A DNA stretch of 64,000 bases from Gavia stellata. Lineage: Eukaryota > Chordata > Aves > Gaviiformes > Gaviidae. A program made the translations under genes and the position numbers. Positions 1-12,226 of the stretch are shown here, piece after piece (positions within the stretch are counted from its first letter, which is position 1; each line of letters starts with the position of its first letter). The DNA is taken from positions 50,560,347-50,624,346 of the forward strand of contig NC_082598.1 of the NCBI RefSeq assembly GCF_030936135.1, read 5' to 3'. Below the pieces are notes generated by a model. It was not told the DNA's origin. It worked only from the letters and a program-made list of their open reading frames with translations, and searched no databases.

Positions 1-1005
1 CAGCCCAGCTACCACTAAGTAGCCAGAGAAAATGCCAGATTATTCCCTGATAATACATACTTGCAATCTACTTCAGGAGATGCTATCTGCTTATCAGCCG
101 CAGAGGGACAATATTAGAGACATGTTAGGACAGTGCATTCTTTAACAGTGTGCAGCTGGGCCTGGTAATTTAATTTCCATTGCCTTCGCTTTTATAGTGA
201 ATTAACTCCTGGATGATCTTTTTTCCACCCCAGTCTTTTGAATCAAAAAAAACCCCAAAAGCCCCAAAGACGCTCCTACAGGCAGAGGACTTATCAGTCC
301 ATAATTATGAAAGCTAAACTATTGTGGAGTGAGAGACATGCAGAAAGAAACGAAGAATAGGAAGAGAGTGCACGTTACTTGTATTGGGGAAGGGCACATC
401 CAAGCATCAAGAACATTAGTCCGACTGCTCCCCCGAAGGACAGGCTAATCAAGGCTACAACGAGAACACAAACCGGCAACAGGTGAAGCGTTCAATACGC
501 TGTATAAAACACCGACGGCAACCTTCACGTAACGCGACCGCGGCTCTACCGTAGCGAGAGCCCAGGGTGGGGCCCGCCGCGCTGCTCCCCCGCTGCCGAG
601 GCAGAGCTCCCACCGGGCCCGGGGGCTGGCAGCCCGGGCAGCCCCTCGGGAAGCCCAGCTCCTCTTTCGAGGCAGCGGGCGGCCCAGGGCAGCCCGGGCA
701 GAGAGGGGCTCGCCGGCTCCCACGGCGGCTGCCGGCCCCTCCCGCCCGAGGAGGGCCGCACAGCCCCTTCACCGCCCCTCCCTGCGAGGGCCGCCCCGCA
801 CCCGCACGGCCCGCCGGGCCTCCCGTGGCGGTGCGGCCCCACAGGTGGAGGCCGCAGGGCCGCCCTCCCCTCCCCGCCCCGGCCCGGCAACCGTAGGGCC
901 TCCGCCAGGCAGCAGGGCCCTCGGCGCTACACGGCCCACCGGGGGAGGGGGGGGTGGGGTGGCCCCCTGCTATTGCCAGGGCAACCGCTCCGCCCCCCCG
1001 CGCAC
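1..1005 (-). other. LEPROTL1 intron 1 (5' part)
   Basis: This non-coding stretch falls downstream of the LEPROTL1 first exon on the minus strand. Positions 1-530 are AT-rich and unremarkable. From about 540 it becomes very GC-rich and CpG-dense and forms the left part of the shared island. The long open frames on both strands here are products of GC content, not genes. Confidence 0.6.
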
Positions 1006-1021
1006 CTTTGATGCCAGCCAT
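1006..1021 (-). CDS. LEPROTL1: LEPROTL1 first coding exon (partial gene)
   Basis: On the minus strand an ATG at 1021-1019 opens a 16-nt coding stretch (MAGIK plus one base) that runs into a GTGCG donor at 1005. Vertebrate LEPROTL1 (leptin receptor overlapping transcript-like 1) starts MAGIK followed by ALISLSFGG, with the first intron at this point. LEPROTL1 is a small four-pass endosomal/Golgi membrane protein linked to sorting of surface receptors. The rest of the gene lies left of the window, and I see no second exon in 1-1005. The call rests on the five-residue start, the matching intron phase and the head-to-head position beside SARAF, which is also the human arrangement at 8p12. The identity is fairly safe in context but weak on sequence alone. 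Confidence 0.75.
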
Positions 1022-1405
1022 GGCGCCGCCCGTCCCGTGAGCTGCCCAGGCGGAGGGGCGCGCGCCGGGAAGCGGAACTGGCGCGGCCGGGAGCCGTTTC
1101 CGGGAGGGGAGCGCGCAGGCGCTGAGCGCGCCCCGCCCACTCTCCTCGCCCGCTCCGGCCACGTGACGCGCGCTCCACCCACCGCCCCGAAGCGCGGGAA
1201 ACTGTCGCGCCGTCACTCGAAGCAAGAGACCCGCCCGCGGCGCTCCGCTCCCTCGCCACCCATTGGCCCTGATGGCTGCTAGGGTGGGGCTTCTGGGCGG
1301 CTTAGCGGTGCGCATGCACCCCCTCAGGCCCCGCCCCTTCCCGTAGGATCAGCCAATGAGAGGCGCTGTGCCCGGTGAAGACGCTTGACTCATCCTGGGG
1401 TTGTC
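1022..1405. promoter_or_regulatory. LEPROTL1/SARAF bidirectional CpG-island promoter
   Basis: Only 384 bp separate the two divergent start codons. There is no obvious TATA box. Visible sites are an E-box CACGTGAC (1160-1167), an inverted CCAAT box (ATTGG, 1262-1266), an NRF1-like TGCGCATGCAC (1309-1319), a GC box CCCCGCCCC (1329-1337) and a forward CCAAT box (1353-1357). CpG density is high from about 540 to 1700. This is the usual architecture of a shared housekeeping promoter. Start sites cannot be placed from sequence alone. Confidence 0.75.
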
Positions 1406-1499
1406 ATGGCGGCTGCCGGGCGAGTTATGGCCGCCCCCGCGCTCTTCCTGCTCCTCCTCTGCGCTGCCGCGGGCCCCACGCAGTGCTGGGATCAGCCGG
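1406..1499 (+). CDS. SARAF: SARAF coding exon 1
   Basis: Encodes the start methionine, the hydrophobic signal peptide (core ALFLLLLCAAAG) and the first luminal residues WDQP. It ends in phase 1 at a GTGAGA donor. An alternative in-frame ATG at 1427 would shorten the protein by seven residues and keep the signal core. Confidence 0.93.
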
Positions 1500-4400
1500 G
1501 TGAGATCTGTGGGGCTGGGTATGTCTCCGCGAGGCCCTCCCGGCTGAAGGAGCCTCGAGCCCCTCAGCTGCCCCTTCCGTCTCTCCCGTCGCCATGGCGG
1601 CGGGGCGGGGACGCGGCGACTTCTCACGCCCGAGCGTTGCGCAGCGCTGCCGGCTGAGCGGCGGCCTGGTAAGGGGGAGGGGGCGTGCCGGGGCCTGCGC
1701 CGGGAAGGCGTTTTGGTTTGGGCTCCCTTTAAATCGGCCTGTGCCGCAGTGATAATGCTGCTGTTGCACACGCTGAGAGTAATAACCCGGAGCCCGCTCC
1801 GAAGGAAATGGGGGACTCTGCCGTGTGCCTCTCTGCGCATCTAATGCTTCTTAGAGCTTGCCTTTGAAGAAGCACGCTATGGCATTCTTTGTATTGTCGG
1901 CCTTTTCCTGAAAGGAGGCCCTGGTGGCTGAGGGGAATGCATCTGTACAGACGCTGACCTTTGTGCTACCTGTTTCAGGGAAGGTCCTGCTGAGGGAGAT
2001 ACAGGCGCTCACTCTCCACAGAGGTCAGTACACGACATCCCGGCGGACAGCATCAGTCCCTCAGTTACAGTGCACGGGAGGCACAGCTGGCTGTTCCCAC
2101 GTCCCTGAGGTTGTTCAGTGTTATAACAAAGGTTGGGATGGCTATGATGTACAGGTAACTGTTTAAAACTTGTTAAACGTTTAATGAAATTGTCTTCTCC
2201 CAGACTTGGTAACTTCTGAAGGAGAAAAGAGTAATGGGGTAGGGTGTCAGTTCAGTTTGCCTTTTGTTAGAGGACCTTTGACAACTAAAACTTAACCTCA
2301 ATACTTTTGGGGGTTGGATTTTCCAGAACTACTGTAGCTATATCTTTGAAATGTCCCTGAAGGCTCTAATGTAAAAACACTGTATACAAACCTCCATTGG
2401 TTTTAATTAAAATGTTGCTTGAGTTTATAAAATCAAACTCTTGTGAAGCCCAGAGGATGCTCTTGCTTTGATATTGCTGTGTGGATTTCCAATTTTTATT
2501 GGAGTAGAAAGGGCTATAAATATTTGCATCACCTTTTAAAACTAAAACTACCTTTTAAAAACTAAATTTCAGACTTATATGACTTCCTTTTGCATGTTAG
2601 TATGTCAGTACCAGTCAGTAAAGTCCTGTGTTTCTGTTTTGTTAGCTATTACTTAGGCTTCTGTCAATAGATTAACCAGGAATCAAGGCTGAAGAGAATT
2701 GTTAAAATTGATGCAGTATTATAGAAGTATGGTCAAATTTGAATTGGCAGTGGTACTGCTGTCCTGAATTATTAATTTAGAAACTCTTCCCCCACCCCAT
2801 CCCCCAAAAACATGTGCCACTTGCAGTTGGACGTGATACCCAAATTCAGATAATTCAAGGAAATGTGAGACTGAGAAATCTGCATATATTCAAATACAGA
2901 ATCGCAATCTGATGACGTGTTGCATATGAATGACTAATGATGTCTGTCCCAATTTCTTTGATTTCTGTATGGACACAAATGGAATCAGGTGCACTGTATT
3001 TCAGGCTTCCATATTATGTTTTTGTAGCTGCCATCCAGTTTACGTGGGCCGGGCATTTATTAAGTAACTGATGCACAGGCTACAGGTTATTTTTAGAAGT
3101 ATTCCTATGCCTAAAGAAGGGATACTGGAAAAACCTGTTCAGTGAAGAAGAACAAAATCTTCCAGAGTTGTAACTCTTCTGTGTTCTGAAAGACTGGATT
3201 TTTTTAACTTTCAGGATTTTAAAAAACATTCCTAGTTAACTTCAAATTCCTAGTCCTTTTCAAAATAAGAGTGCTCAGAACCTTCTTACCTGTGGCCTTT
3301 TAGATGATTTGTTAGCAATTACTGCTTTATTTCAAAGTCTGTTTGGGGAAGCAGATAGGTATTTCATCTCTGGAGCAGGAGGTTTTACTTTGTATTGTGC
3401 TTGTTTCTTTCAGTGGCAGTGCAAAGCAGACTTGGAAAACACCTACCGTTTTGGGAAAATGGAAGTGAGCTGTGAAGGCTACGATTATCCGGATGATCCT
3501 TACATCTTAAGAGGCTCCTGTAGTTTGCTGTTCAGGCTAGAGCTGACTGAGGAAGGTGAAAGGAAAGTGAAGAACTCTGGAAGCTTTGGCTCTGGCTATT
3601 ATCAGTCAAGGAGGGATTCTTCTGATTCTGGTGCTGGAACGATTGTTGTAATTGTTCTTCTGGTTCTCGCTTTTGGAGTATACAAGCTCTTCCTTGGCAA
3701 CCAGCAGCCTCAGCAGAGTTTTGGTGACAGTGATGGATTCACTAGGCCTTCCTGGCAGAGTCAGCAGGCACCTCCTCCTCCTGGTTTTAAGTCCAGCTTC
3801 ACAGGTGGGGCTCCGAGCCATTTACGGTACTCAAAAGAGCAAGCAAGATTGTACTGTTTTATCTGCAGTAAGTGCAGGTGGGATAGACTTAAAACCAATA
3901 TTGGCAGTTGACTCTGCTGAATTGGCTGCATAGCCTGCAGCCAGCTTTGCATTCTGTTCTTTGTTCAAAAGTGAAAATGAGAACTTGATTTCCCACAGGC
4001 TTTCAGGGCAGGCTGTGCAGCAAGCTGCCCTTTGAACCTTTGAAAATCCATCTCCCCATGCTCTGCAAACATTCTTTCATGCACTGTGAAATATGAGGAT
4101 TGTGACAGGGAAGAATAATTTTCATAAGTAATCTGGAAGAGAGGATAGTCTTGTGCAGGCAGAAACAAACTCATGCCAAAGAAGCACTTTGAAATTTAAC
4201 AGAAAGGTCTTTCAGCCATTGGGCTGCCTGACCCCTGATTTCATTCACAAAGCAGTTGATGGAGTTGAGTATCATGTACCAGTCCTCTGTTTAACAGGTG
4301 CTTCAGTGTAGTCCCAGTGCTTGAAAGGTTTGATTCCCAGAGCAGAAAACAGTGTCTGTGAACTGTCTTTAGAGATGCAGCGCCTGAATCTCATGTAGTG

Positions 4401-7400
4401 CCTTTCATTTGAAGTTGGAAACCGTATACAGTTTGTATTACGGTTGGACTTGATGATCTTAAAGGTCTTTTCCAACCTAAATGATTCTATGATTCTATAA
4501 GCAGTGACAAGGCTGCTGCAAGAAAAATACGCACTTTTCTTTTCCCAGAAAACAGATGACTTTTGTCACTTAATAAATGGACTGCCTTAGACAGTCATAG
4601 TGTCTACAGGAAATAAACATTATTCATCAGGTGTCTGACCAACTCATTTAACTCTGTGAACATGTGAAATGCTCACAACACTGGAACTCAAATTATATTC
4701 TGACTACTTGCATGATCTTGGTCTTTTTTTTGTGAGATAGAGAAGGGGTTCTATCAAGTAAATAAACAGCAAGGATTAAGTTTGCTTAGTCAAAAGCTTG
4801 TATGTTAGTAATGCTTGTTAATGATTTCTTCCAGGTTTGTTCAAGCCGCTCGGCCAACAGAGGGTGCCAGTATAACTACTGGATACCCTTGTGCAGGGCA
4901 TGTGCAGCAGAAGCTTAAAGGGGTTCTGCTTCCGTATTACTAGTGGCTTTGCAAATTCGTTTCCACGTAGCTATTTCAGACTTCAGACAGTCTGTCTATG
5001 CTGCATGTGCATCCGTGACCTTGTGTGTGCATGCCACTTGCCACTGCCGTTATTGTGGTGGTTACTAAGAACCCTGGTCATAAGACAGGACTCTGTCATA
5101 CTGGGCACAGGCAAAACAGAGTGCACGGTTACTTACTTTTTTTTTTCTGTCCTGTTCCTTGTCATTTAATTGCACCAATGCAGTTTTCATTGCAGGAATC
5201 TGAAATCTAGCACGGGTAGGGGCTTGCAGATATGTTTTCTTGATTAATACTGGAAATTTAGACACTTAAAATGCATATTGGGGAAACACATAAGGCTTAA
5301 CTTACAGCGTTTTTAATAACGAGTGTCAATGATTTCTCCTTAGATTTCAGAGGAAGGAGGAAAACCTCTTGAATGTGGGGCCAGCTTAAAAATATTGAGT
5401 GTTATGCTACTTCATGCATTTAGTATCTGCCTTAAATTTTGGCAGCAGAGCAAAAGCATATCTCTGAGTGTGTATGTCCATGTGTTCTAGGAATGTATTA
5501 GTCTTTGAAAATCTGGATGGTAATGGAAAGCAATGTTGTTCACTTATTGCTGTTAATATTTAATTTGCCTCATTTTAAATCCCTCTAACATGCAGAATGC
5601 ATCCTGGGAAACTTGTTTAGCTAGCCTGTCCTAATTAAATTGTACTTTTTTCTTTGTTAGTGGTTTGACATGATCCTTAATGTTTGTTCTAGATATTTCA
5701 ACAAAAAATTACTCAGTTTTCTGAGTCAGTGTTCAGCCATGGTCCTTTTGAACAAATGGGTTGGTTCATCTCCCTGATTAACATTGTTTTTACAGTAAAT
5801 CAAGTACTGTAATTTTTGTTCCAAATCAGCATAGTTTAATGGGTATATCATCCCAATGAGAGTTTATTTTTCTCCCAATGTATTCAAAATGAAATTCAAC
5901 ATCAAATCCAATGTAGACTTAACCCGATTATTTAAATTGTTTTTTTATCTTCCATGACTTCAAACAATCCACACCAGTTTGAAAACAAACCAGGCCTTGT
6001 ATAACTTCTACATACAAAGTCTCGGTCCACTTGTTTAGGTGGGCATATTTCAGGCAGACCATAATGTTCTCTTTAGTCCTTCCCTTTTACACTTCCTTAT
6101 GTGCCAAACCTGTGGTTGAGCTTATTCTTGCATCCTTGTTTTTCTCTAGACCAGAAAATGATTCTACTTTGGTTTTGCATCTTCTCTTTTTATTTCTAAA
6201 TGGAAGACATGGGGTTCTGAGTCAGAACCCCATGTTATGTAGGTCACGTGAGAAATCTGTGACTCACCTCACCCCACAACCCACATCATATCCTTGCAGT
6301 TTCATCAAGGTATTTGTCAGGCTTGGTGACTCATGCATGGTGAAAACTTTGCAATGTGGTTGCAGTTAGCATGTCTTTTGATAACAAATGCCCGACTAGC
6401 TTTACCAGAAACAATACAAAGTAATGTTGGCCATTAGACTGAGCCAGTGTTACTCAAAATGTGCAGCTGTTCTGAGTGAGGTTAGAAACAGTGTGTTCTA
6501 GTGGTTAGTTCACTGTGTGGTCTTACGTACTTCATTTCTGTTCCTGCATCTGCTTCTGGCCTGCTGTGTGACCTTGAGTAGATTACTTTTTCTTCATTTC
6601 CTTTTCTATTTTCAATCTAACTTGTCTGTTTATAAATCTGCAGGCAGGGACTCTTTGCAGTGTTTTGCAAGCATCAGGGCTGTGAGATTGAGTGGCAGCT
6701 AATTTTTAACGTAAAACTCTTTACATTCGTTAGTGTTTGTTTCTATGTTTTTTCCTGCTTTCCAAACTGTGAGGCCTTTCAAATTAAGCTTGATCAAGAA
6801 TCTACTGAAATCAGGAGGAGTTTATTGTCTAATTTTCCATTATTTAACAGGGGACAGTCTTGTTGCAACAGCTGGCCTGAAGATTAGGTGCCACTAACTG
6901 ATATGTTTTCCATTTTCATCTTGTTTAAGAAGGCAACAGCTTTGGGACTCATTCCAGCCATGGAACCAATTCAGGACCAGGATTTTGGACTGGATTAGGA
7001 GCAGGAGGCTTGCTAGGTTACTTGGCTGGCAGTCACAGGTAAAATATGCATGCTATCAGATTTTAAGTATTTAAGCTTTCGGGGGTATGCCATATACTAT
7101 GTTTGCATAGTTTCTAAGCTTTTAGGATTTTTATAGCTTGAACAATACAGGCCTACCTCTAGAACAATTTTGAGGAGCAATCTATAGCTCCGGCAGCAGA
7201 GAGGTTTTAAACATGTTTCTGGGGAAGAAGAACTGGGAGGACTGAGGTACTTCATTCTGTTTTAGCTGATTACTCTGACCTGGCATGATGGCCTGCAAAT
7301 TTAAAATGAGCATTTGAACAATCTGTCTGCACACTGCGTTAAAACACAGGTCATAATATTAAGCTTAAAACCATCTATAGATAGATCTCATATCGGTGTC

Positions 7401-9685
7401 GTCTCCTCTAAAGTCAGTCTGGATGGCAGCTGCTCTTCTGTGATACTCAGTGTGGTGAAATTAAACAGCCTTTAATCTACAGTCTCCTAATGGTCTAAGT
7501 ATGGAAATCCAAGAGGTGTGGTTTTCCAAAGGACTTGTAGGTCATATGTAAGTTGCATTTTGGAAAAACATAACACAAACAGCATTCAAAAGCCGTTTCG
7601 GTGCCGGAGTAAACATCTGCTGATCATACTTGCTAAACACTTTTAAACATTTAAAATGCATCATTTTTAGATAAACAGTTTAAAGGGAGCAATTGCTGCC
7701 ATTTTAGGCTTCACCAGAGGAAATATGTGGCTCCTGCAGGGAATCTTTAGAGCCCAAGCAGTTTCCTCTATTAATCAAATAACGGCACGTGTATCAAGTC
7801 TACTCCTGTAGGAATGTGTTAATATAACAGATTAAATATAACCACATACGTTTTTTTATTGAAAGTTTGAGAGTCAGAGATCATGTGGACAGGGGTCTGT
7901 TAAAGCATCTTCCTCCATTGTAAAGTTTTTTGGTAATGACAGAAGCCTTATCAAGATTGCCTGTTTATTAAGGAAGTAGACACTTGGAACATAAAAAAAT
8001 TTCTAAGGTGTCCAATGTGCAGTCTTGATCTCATAGTTAAGTAAGGTGAAACTGGGATGGTGATGCCATCATCGTTAGAAATTGTCTATAAATTCACTTT
8101 GAATAGAACTTTAGAGGTTAAAAGGTTGTATCTTGTTTTATTAGTTTAACCCTGCTAAGAATTCTTAAAAGGTACAATGTGTTAATGGTTTTCTTGACTT
8201 AATATTTCTTATGTCTTAAATACATAACCCTTGTGTTTAAGCATTTTATTTATGTATTATCTACATACACGTTTGTTCCTTGATTTCCATACCTCACACG
8301 CCGTTCCCCCCCCATTTCAGTAGCCGCCTCTTATTGTTCAAGATTAGAGGCCTAACTGAATATTTAAGACCAAATACATGAACAAGCTTGGAACATGAAC
8401 AATACATGAACAAGCCATCCCTAACTTGGATGGCTTCTCTTTTAAAACAGTCTTTGGTTCACTTTTTTTTTTCAATTGTTGGAAATGATGTGCCTGAAAA
8501 TGCTGTTGCCAGAAAGTGCGAGATAACTATTTGTAAATTTCAACAGCAGGAAATTCGATATCCATAGAAGCAAGTAATTTAAAACAGTGAATCAAAGGTC
8601 ATGATGTGTTAGTCTTATTGATACAACCTTTTCAAGATAGTTAACGGAACAGAGGGATGTTTTCTTTTGTCTTACATGGCTGGGATATAGGTGTTGCCAA
8701 AATGCATTTAAGCTCCAGATGTCAAATCTACTTTCTTGTCTGACAGAATCTAAGGTTAGAATTTTAAAGGGAAAAATTTCCTCATTTGCAATCGTTAGAA
8801 TTGCTTATTCTGAAGAATGAGGTTTAACTTCCTGACAACACTGAATATCCTTGCTATCAACATATGTTAATTATATTAAATAGGGAGATTTCCAGCTTTG
8901 AAACAACTGCCTGCTTACAGTTTTCCCTCAGAGATGCAGTCCCCTTGTTGTTTGGAATGGTAATTTCTTAATTAGTAATGAAGCAGTAATGAAGCATTCC
9001 TTCTACTCTGTTTCTCATCAGAGCACAGCCACGTTCCCCATATTACAGTATGTGGACGGATCCCACAGCTGCACCTCCCATGAATGGGCAGTCAAGCAAT
9101 TCCACACAAGGTAGCAGTTCAGGAACAAGAACTGCTTCTGGTAAGGCAAAAGACCTTTTAATCTCCTGAAGCTCGAGAGACTTTGACCTATCAAAAATAC
9201 ACAGATGTTAGCTGAGGTTCAGCAAACATTCTTTGCTTTATTTTACCACTTGGTACAGGTGGGCATGTAACAATGTCCCTTATTTCTGTTTCCTATGGAA
9301 GGAGGGCAGCATTGTGGGGCGTGAAACTCCCCACAGGCCTACAATGGGAATGGTACCATCGGCACTGGGTTTGTCTTCATCTGCAGGGTGCGTTAGTTTA
9401 AGGCTTTCCCCTTTGGCGTGCACTACGTTTGCCCTTCTCTAGCAAACATGTACAAACATGATTTCTTTGCAGAAAGCAGGTTGTCTAATCTGTAAGAACA
9501 GAATATTTTTCAGGCCAGTCAGCTCAACAGTTGCTTGCTGCTATACTTTATGTGAATATGTTTAACTCATCTCACTTACCACCTTTAGCCTTTTTAGAAC
9601 TGGGGAGAGACCAGTGGAAAGGCTGTGGTGGAGCTGACACTTTTTTTTTTCCTTTGCAGGCTTTGGGGGCACAAAACGAAGATGA
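1406..9685 (+). CDS. SARAF: SARAF (TMEM66), store-operated calcium entry regulator, six coding exons
   Basis: Coding exons are 1406-1499, 1979-2154, 3414-3804, 6933-7038, 9022-9140 and 9660-9685. Together they make 912 nt, 303 residues plus stop; human SARAF is about 339. SARAF is a single-pass ER membrane protein that binds STIM1/Orai1 and drives slow inactivation of store-operated calcium entry. Residues about 1-27 form a signal peptide. The luminal part holds the family motifs YTTSRR, GGTAGC, NKGWDGYDVQW and RGSC with paired cysteines. Residues about 164-184 (GTIVVIVLLVLAFGVYKLFL) are the membrane span. The cytosolic tail keeps the PPPPGFKS.FTG motif, GPGFWTGLG and the basic end GFGGTKRR. 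The start at 1406 has G at -3 and G at +4; a second in-frame ATG lies at 1427. Splice junctions are canonical. The model is complete and appears intact. Confidence 0.96.
1979..2154 (+). CDS. SARAF: SARAF coding exon 2
   Basis: The acceptor TGTTTCAG precedes GKVLLREIQALTLHRG, and the exon ends in YDVQ at CAG|GTAACT. It includes the conserved YTTSRR and NKGWDGYDVQ segments of the luminal domain. Confidence 0.95.
2155..3413 (+). other. SARAF intron 2
   Basis: AT-rich intron with a GTAACT donor and a TTTCTTTCAG acceptor. I see no repeat family, RNA gene or coding signal in it. Confidence 0.85.
3414..3804 (+). CDS. SARAF: SARAF coding exon 3
   Basis: Largest coding exon. It starts WQCKADLENTYRFGK and contains the conserved VSCEGY and LRGSC motifs, the serine-rich juxtamembrane stretch, the transmembrane span and the proline-rich PPPPGFKSSFTG. 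It ends in phase 1 at ACAG|GTGGGG. Confidence 0.95.
3805..6932 (+). other. SARAF intron 3
   Basis: A 3.1 kb AT-rich intron. It holds one CR1 3' tail (about 4425-4499). Otherwise I see no recognisable repeat, RNA gene or exon. Confidence 0.8.
4425..4499 (+). mobile_element. CR1 LINE 3' end fragment
   Basis: The segment reads as a CR1 3' terminus in the sense direction: a GGTTGGACTTGATGATCTT block, AAGGTCTTTTCCAACC, then the diagnostic tail ATGATTCTATGATTCTATA. CR1 copies are nearly always 5'-truncated, and only the last ~75 bp is present. It sits inside SARAF intron 3 in the gene's orientation. Confidence 0.9.
6933..7038 (+). CDS. SARAF: SARAF coding exon 4
   Basis: Encodes the glycine/serine-rich cytosolic segment GNSFGTHSSHG and the conserved GPGFWTGLGAGGLLGYLAG. 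The acceptor is a tandem AAGAAG, so the exon could also begin three bases earlier at 6930 and add one residue. It ends in phase 2 at ACAG|GTAAAA. Confidence 0.9.
7039..9021 (+). other. SARAF intron 4
   Basis: A 2 kb AT-rich intron between a GTAAAA donor and a TTTCTCATCAG acceptor. I see nothing recognisable inside it. Confidence 0.8.
9022..9140 (+). CDS. SARAF: SARAF coding exon 5
   Basis: Encodes RAQPRSPYYSMWTDPTAAPP and a Ser/Gly/Thr-rich linker ending RTASG. It ends in phase 1 at TCTG|GTAAGG. This matches the low-complexity C-terminal tail of vertebrate SARAF. Confidence 0.9.
9660..9685 (+). CDS. SARAF: SARAF terminal coding exon
   Basis: A strong pyrimidine tract and TTTGCAG precede GFGGTKRR and a TGA at 9683-9685. 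The human protein ends GYGGTRRR, which confirms the reading frame and the stop. Confidence 0.93.
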
Positions 9686-12045
9686 AATCCTTGACGTTAC
9701 TCCATCTGAGTGATTGAATTAAATCTTCTCTGTGCTAGCACTTTTATTAGTAGTAGGCTTCAGAAGTGGATATGAGAAGAGGTGTGAAGGACTAGGCAAA
9801 GAATTCTTTTTTTTCCCTGACGAAATATGGACTGTTACTCTTGTTTAGGGTATCACAGGTGCTGGAACATCCACTATTTCACAACAGCAGCTTCTCTTAA
9901 GATACGCAATAAACTTGTCCAAGTTAAGAAGAACGATGTCACAATACTTACATGTTTCTGTCTATACTTGAGGGATTATGGCAATGGTAGATTTACCAGA
10001 TTTTCAAAGCAAGTGGCTTACTTGTGTTCTGGGCTTAATTTCTGAGGTTTTTCTTTTTCTTGGTGGTCCAGCATCTGAAAGGCCTAGTGTGTAATCCACC
10101 TGATTTCTAAAGGGTGCTGCTCTTTGAAGCTACTTTTGTTTGTCTTTGTAAAATTCATGTGAACATTACTGTAAGTGCAATCAGCTACTCGGATGGGAGT
10201 TGAGGTTTTTCCTTAGTGGAAAAGAGCAAAACTAGAGAGAGAGACTGATACTAATCTTACATTCGTATCTGTGCTGTGTGATTATCGGAGCCAAAATTTG
10301 CAGATTCAAGGATACTCCCATGTTTTAGGGTTTATCCAAGTGACTGTACAAACATGGGGGATTTTGTGTATAAATTATGGGGAAAAAAAAAAAACCACCA
10401 ACCTGAAATGAGAAGAGATGGTTCTTCTCTAATTTGGACCTTTTTCTGGAAGACTGAGGTCATTTAAATTCAGGTGGCTACAGACACTTTGCACACATTG
10501 AGGCTCCAGACTTTTCTTTTTACAGTGGATGTTAGCAATGCTATGAAAACTTCTGATGTGAACTGGCTTGTATCTCAGTCCCTGTCTGTCCTGCTAGATG
10601 GCTTGTCCAGGAGACAGTAAACCAAAAGTGCTCATTGCAAAAGGAAAGGTAGCATTCTTAATCTGAAGCTGGTAGTATCTCTAGAACATAGCAGGCCTTG
10701 AGACTAAGCAAAGAAAGGAAATTCAGTGTCTAATGGGATGTAAACTTTCCCAAATGTACTTTTTTTTTAAAAACAAAGTGCTGTCAAAGTGGGAAGCAGG
10801 GAGGCTTTGCTTTGTTCTGTAATGATATTTTTGGGCTCAGAGAAGTGTCATATATTTTTTGTGTTATTGACTCTGCCCTGGGAGAGGCATTGTTGAAAAA
10901 ACAGAAATTTCTCAGGATTGGGGGATAGGGGAAAAGAGTGAAAAATGGGCTGCTTGACCAGCACATCTTCTCCAGAGGCCATCCTAATACAGCTTAAAAG
11001 TGCGTGTGTGTGCGCACAGCTTTCCTATGCTGGCAGCAGTCTGAGAAGCATAGCTTCCATCCTTGTGAAAATACTGTGTCTGGAATTGATGTAAACTATT
11101 ACAGCAAAAGCAAAGCACTGTTTTGCTGATACAAGCTGCATCTCCACAAAGAGATTTAGCAGGTATGGTTAGTCTAGGAAAGTGACTTCAGTGTTACTCA
11201 TCAAAAAGCAACTATGTCCATTCATGAATACAGAAATAATTGGCTCAAATGATAATGCCTGACTTCAATGTCTGGCTTAAGCAACAAAAAAAAAAAGGTA
11301 GAAAACTTTAAGAAGTCAACAGAAGCTACAAAAAAGCGTAGAGCTTGTGCTGAAAATGTGAAAATCTTGATAATATTGATAACTTGAGGATAAAATAGTG
11401 GTTTGCTGCTCAGAGCTACTGGAGGATTGGGGGAAAACATCTTCATTAACAGCCTGCTCTATCAACCTAGAAAGCAGGGAAATGCCAAAGACCTTACTGT
11501 TGGCCTATTAGAAAGTTTTTACCTTTTATGGGAAAAGTATATGATAAATCTTTATCTTTTTGACCAAATATAGCAAAGTAATGTATTTTAAATGTGGAGT
11601 TTTTATTTCTAAGTGTATTCAGGTTGAAACTTGTCACAGTCAATACTCTTTGCCAACTAATTACATAACAATGAAACTGGATTTTTGCTAACTGGGTAGT
11701 TTGAAGCTGAAGTTTGCCCTTAAATTATGATGTCTCATGAAATGTTTTAGACAATGCTTTCATTTGTATTTCTAGTTTCTGCATGAAATGTGATTTTGAT
11801 GAATTACCATAGTTTCTGAATCTGTTTGTAGGATATTTTTGCCCTTCACTTTGATAAAGTAATGAAATAAGTGAATAAGGAGTATTTTTGTCTTTAAAGC
11901 ACTATCTTGATGCCTGCAGGGATGGCGTGTCTGTTTTTAGGGTTGGCTATGTCTCATCATCAACTTCCCAGTTGGTGTAATAACATGCTTTACCCCCAGA
12001 TGCAGAGCTGATAAGCTGTATATTGTTTCAACAAAATAAAACAAT
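9686..12045 (+). other. Probable SARAF 3' UTR
   Basis: An AT-rich tail with no coding signal follows the SARAF stop. AATAAA hexamers occur at 9908-9913 and 12035-12040. The second sits where AT-rich sequence gives way and is immediately followed by a minus-strand AATAAA, so I favour it as the distal end. A 2.3 kb UTR is longer than I would expect, and a proximal site may be used too. Confidence 0.5.
12035..12040 (+). terminator. Candidate SARAF polyadenylation signal
   Basis: AATAAA about 2.35 kb after the SARAF stop. It is the last plus-strand hexamer before the intergenic region. An opposite-strand AATAAA (the plus strand reads TTTATT near 12063-12068) suggests convergent transcripts could end here. 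Confidence 0.45.
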
Positions 12046-12226
12046 ACTGGGAATAGTGTTATTTTATTGGTTGGATTTTCAGTAACAAAATACTGAACCA
12101 TGTAAAGAAATGAAAGATTTCTTGTAAATCAGGGTTTCATATCTGAGTCTGCAGAAAAGCTCCATTATGTTGGTGAGTTCCTCCTTTTACAAGGTGATTA
12201 GCTGAACCTTTCGAAAGAAGTTACGA

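Noticed and set aside
455-1315. 286-codon minus-strand open frame at the left island
   Set aside because: Only its MAGIK segment is coding, as LEPROTL1 exon 1. The rest is GC-rich intron and promoter.
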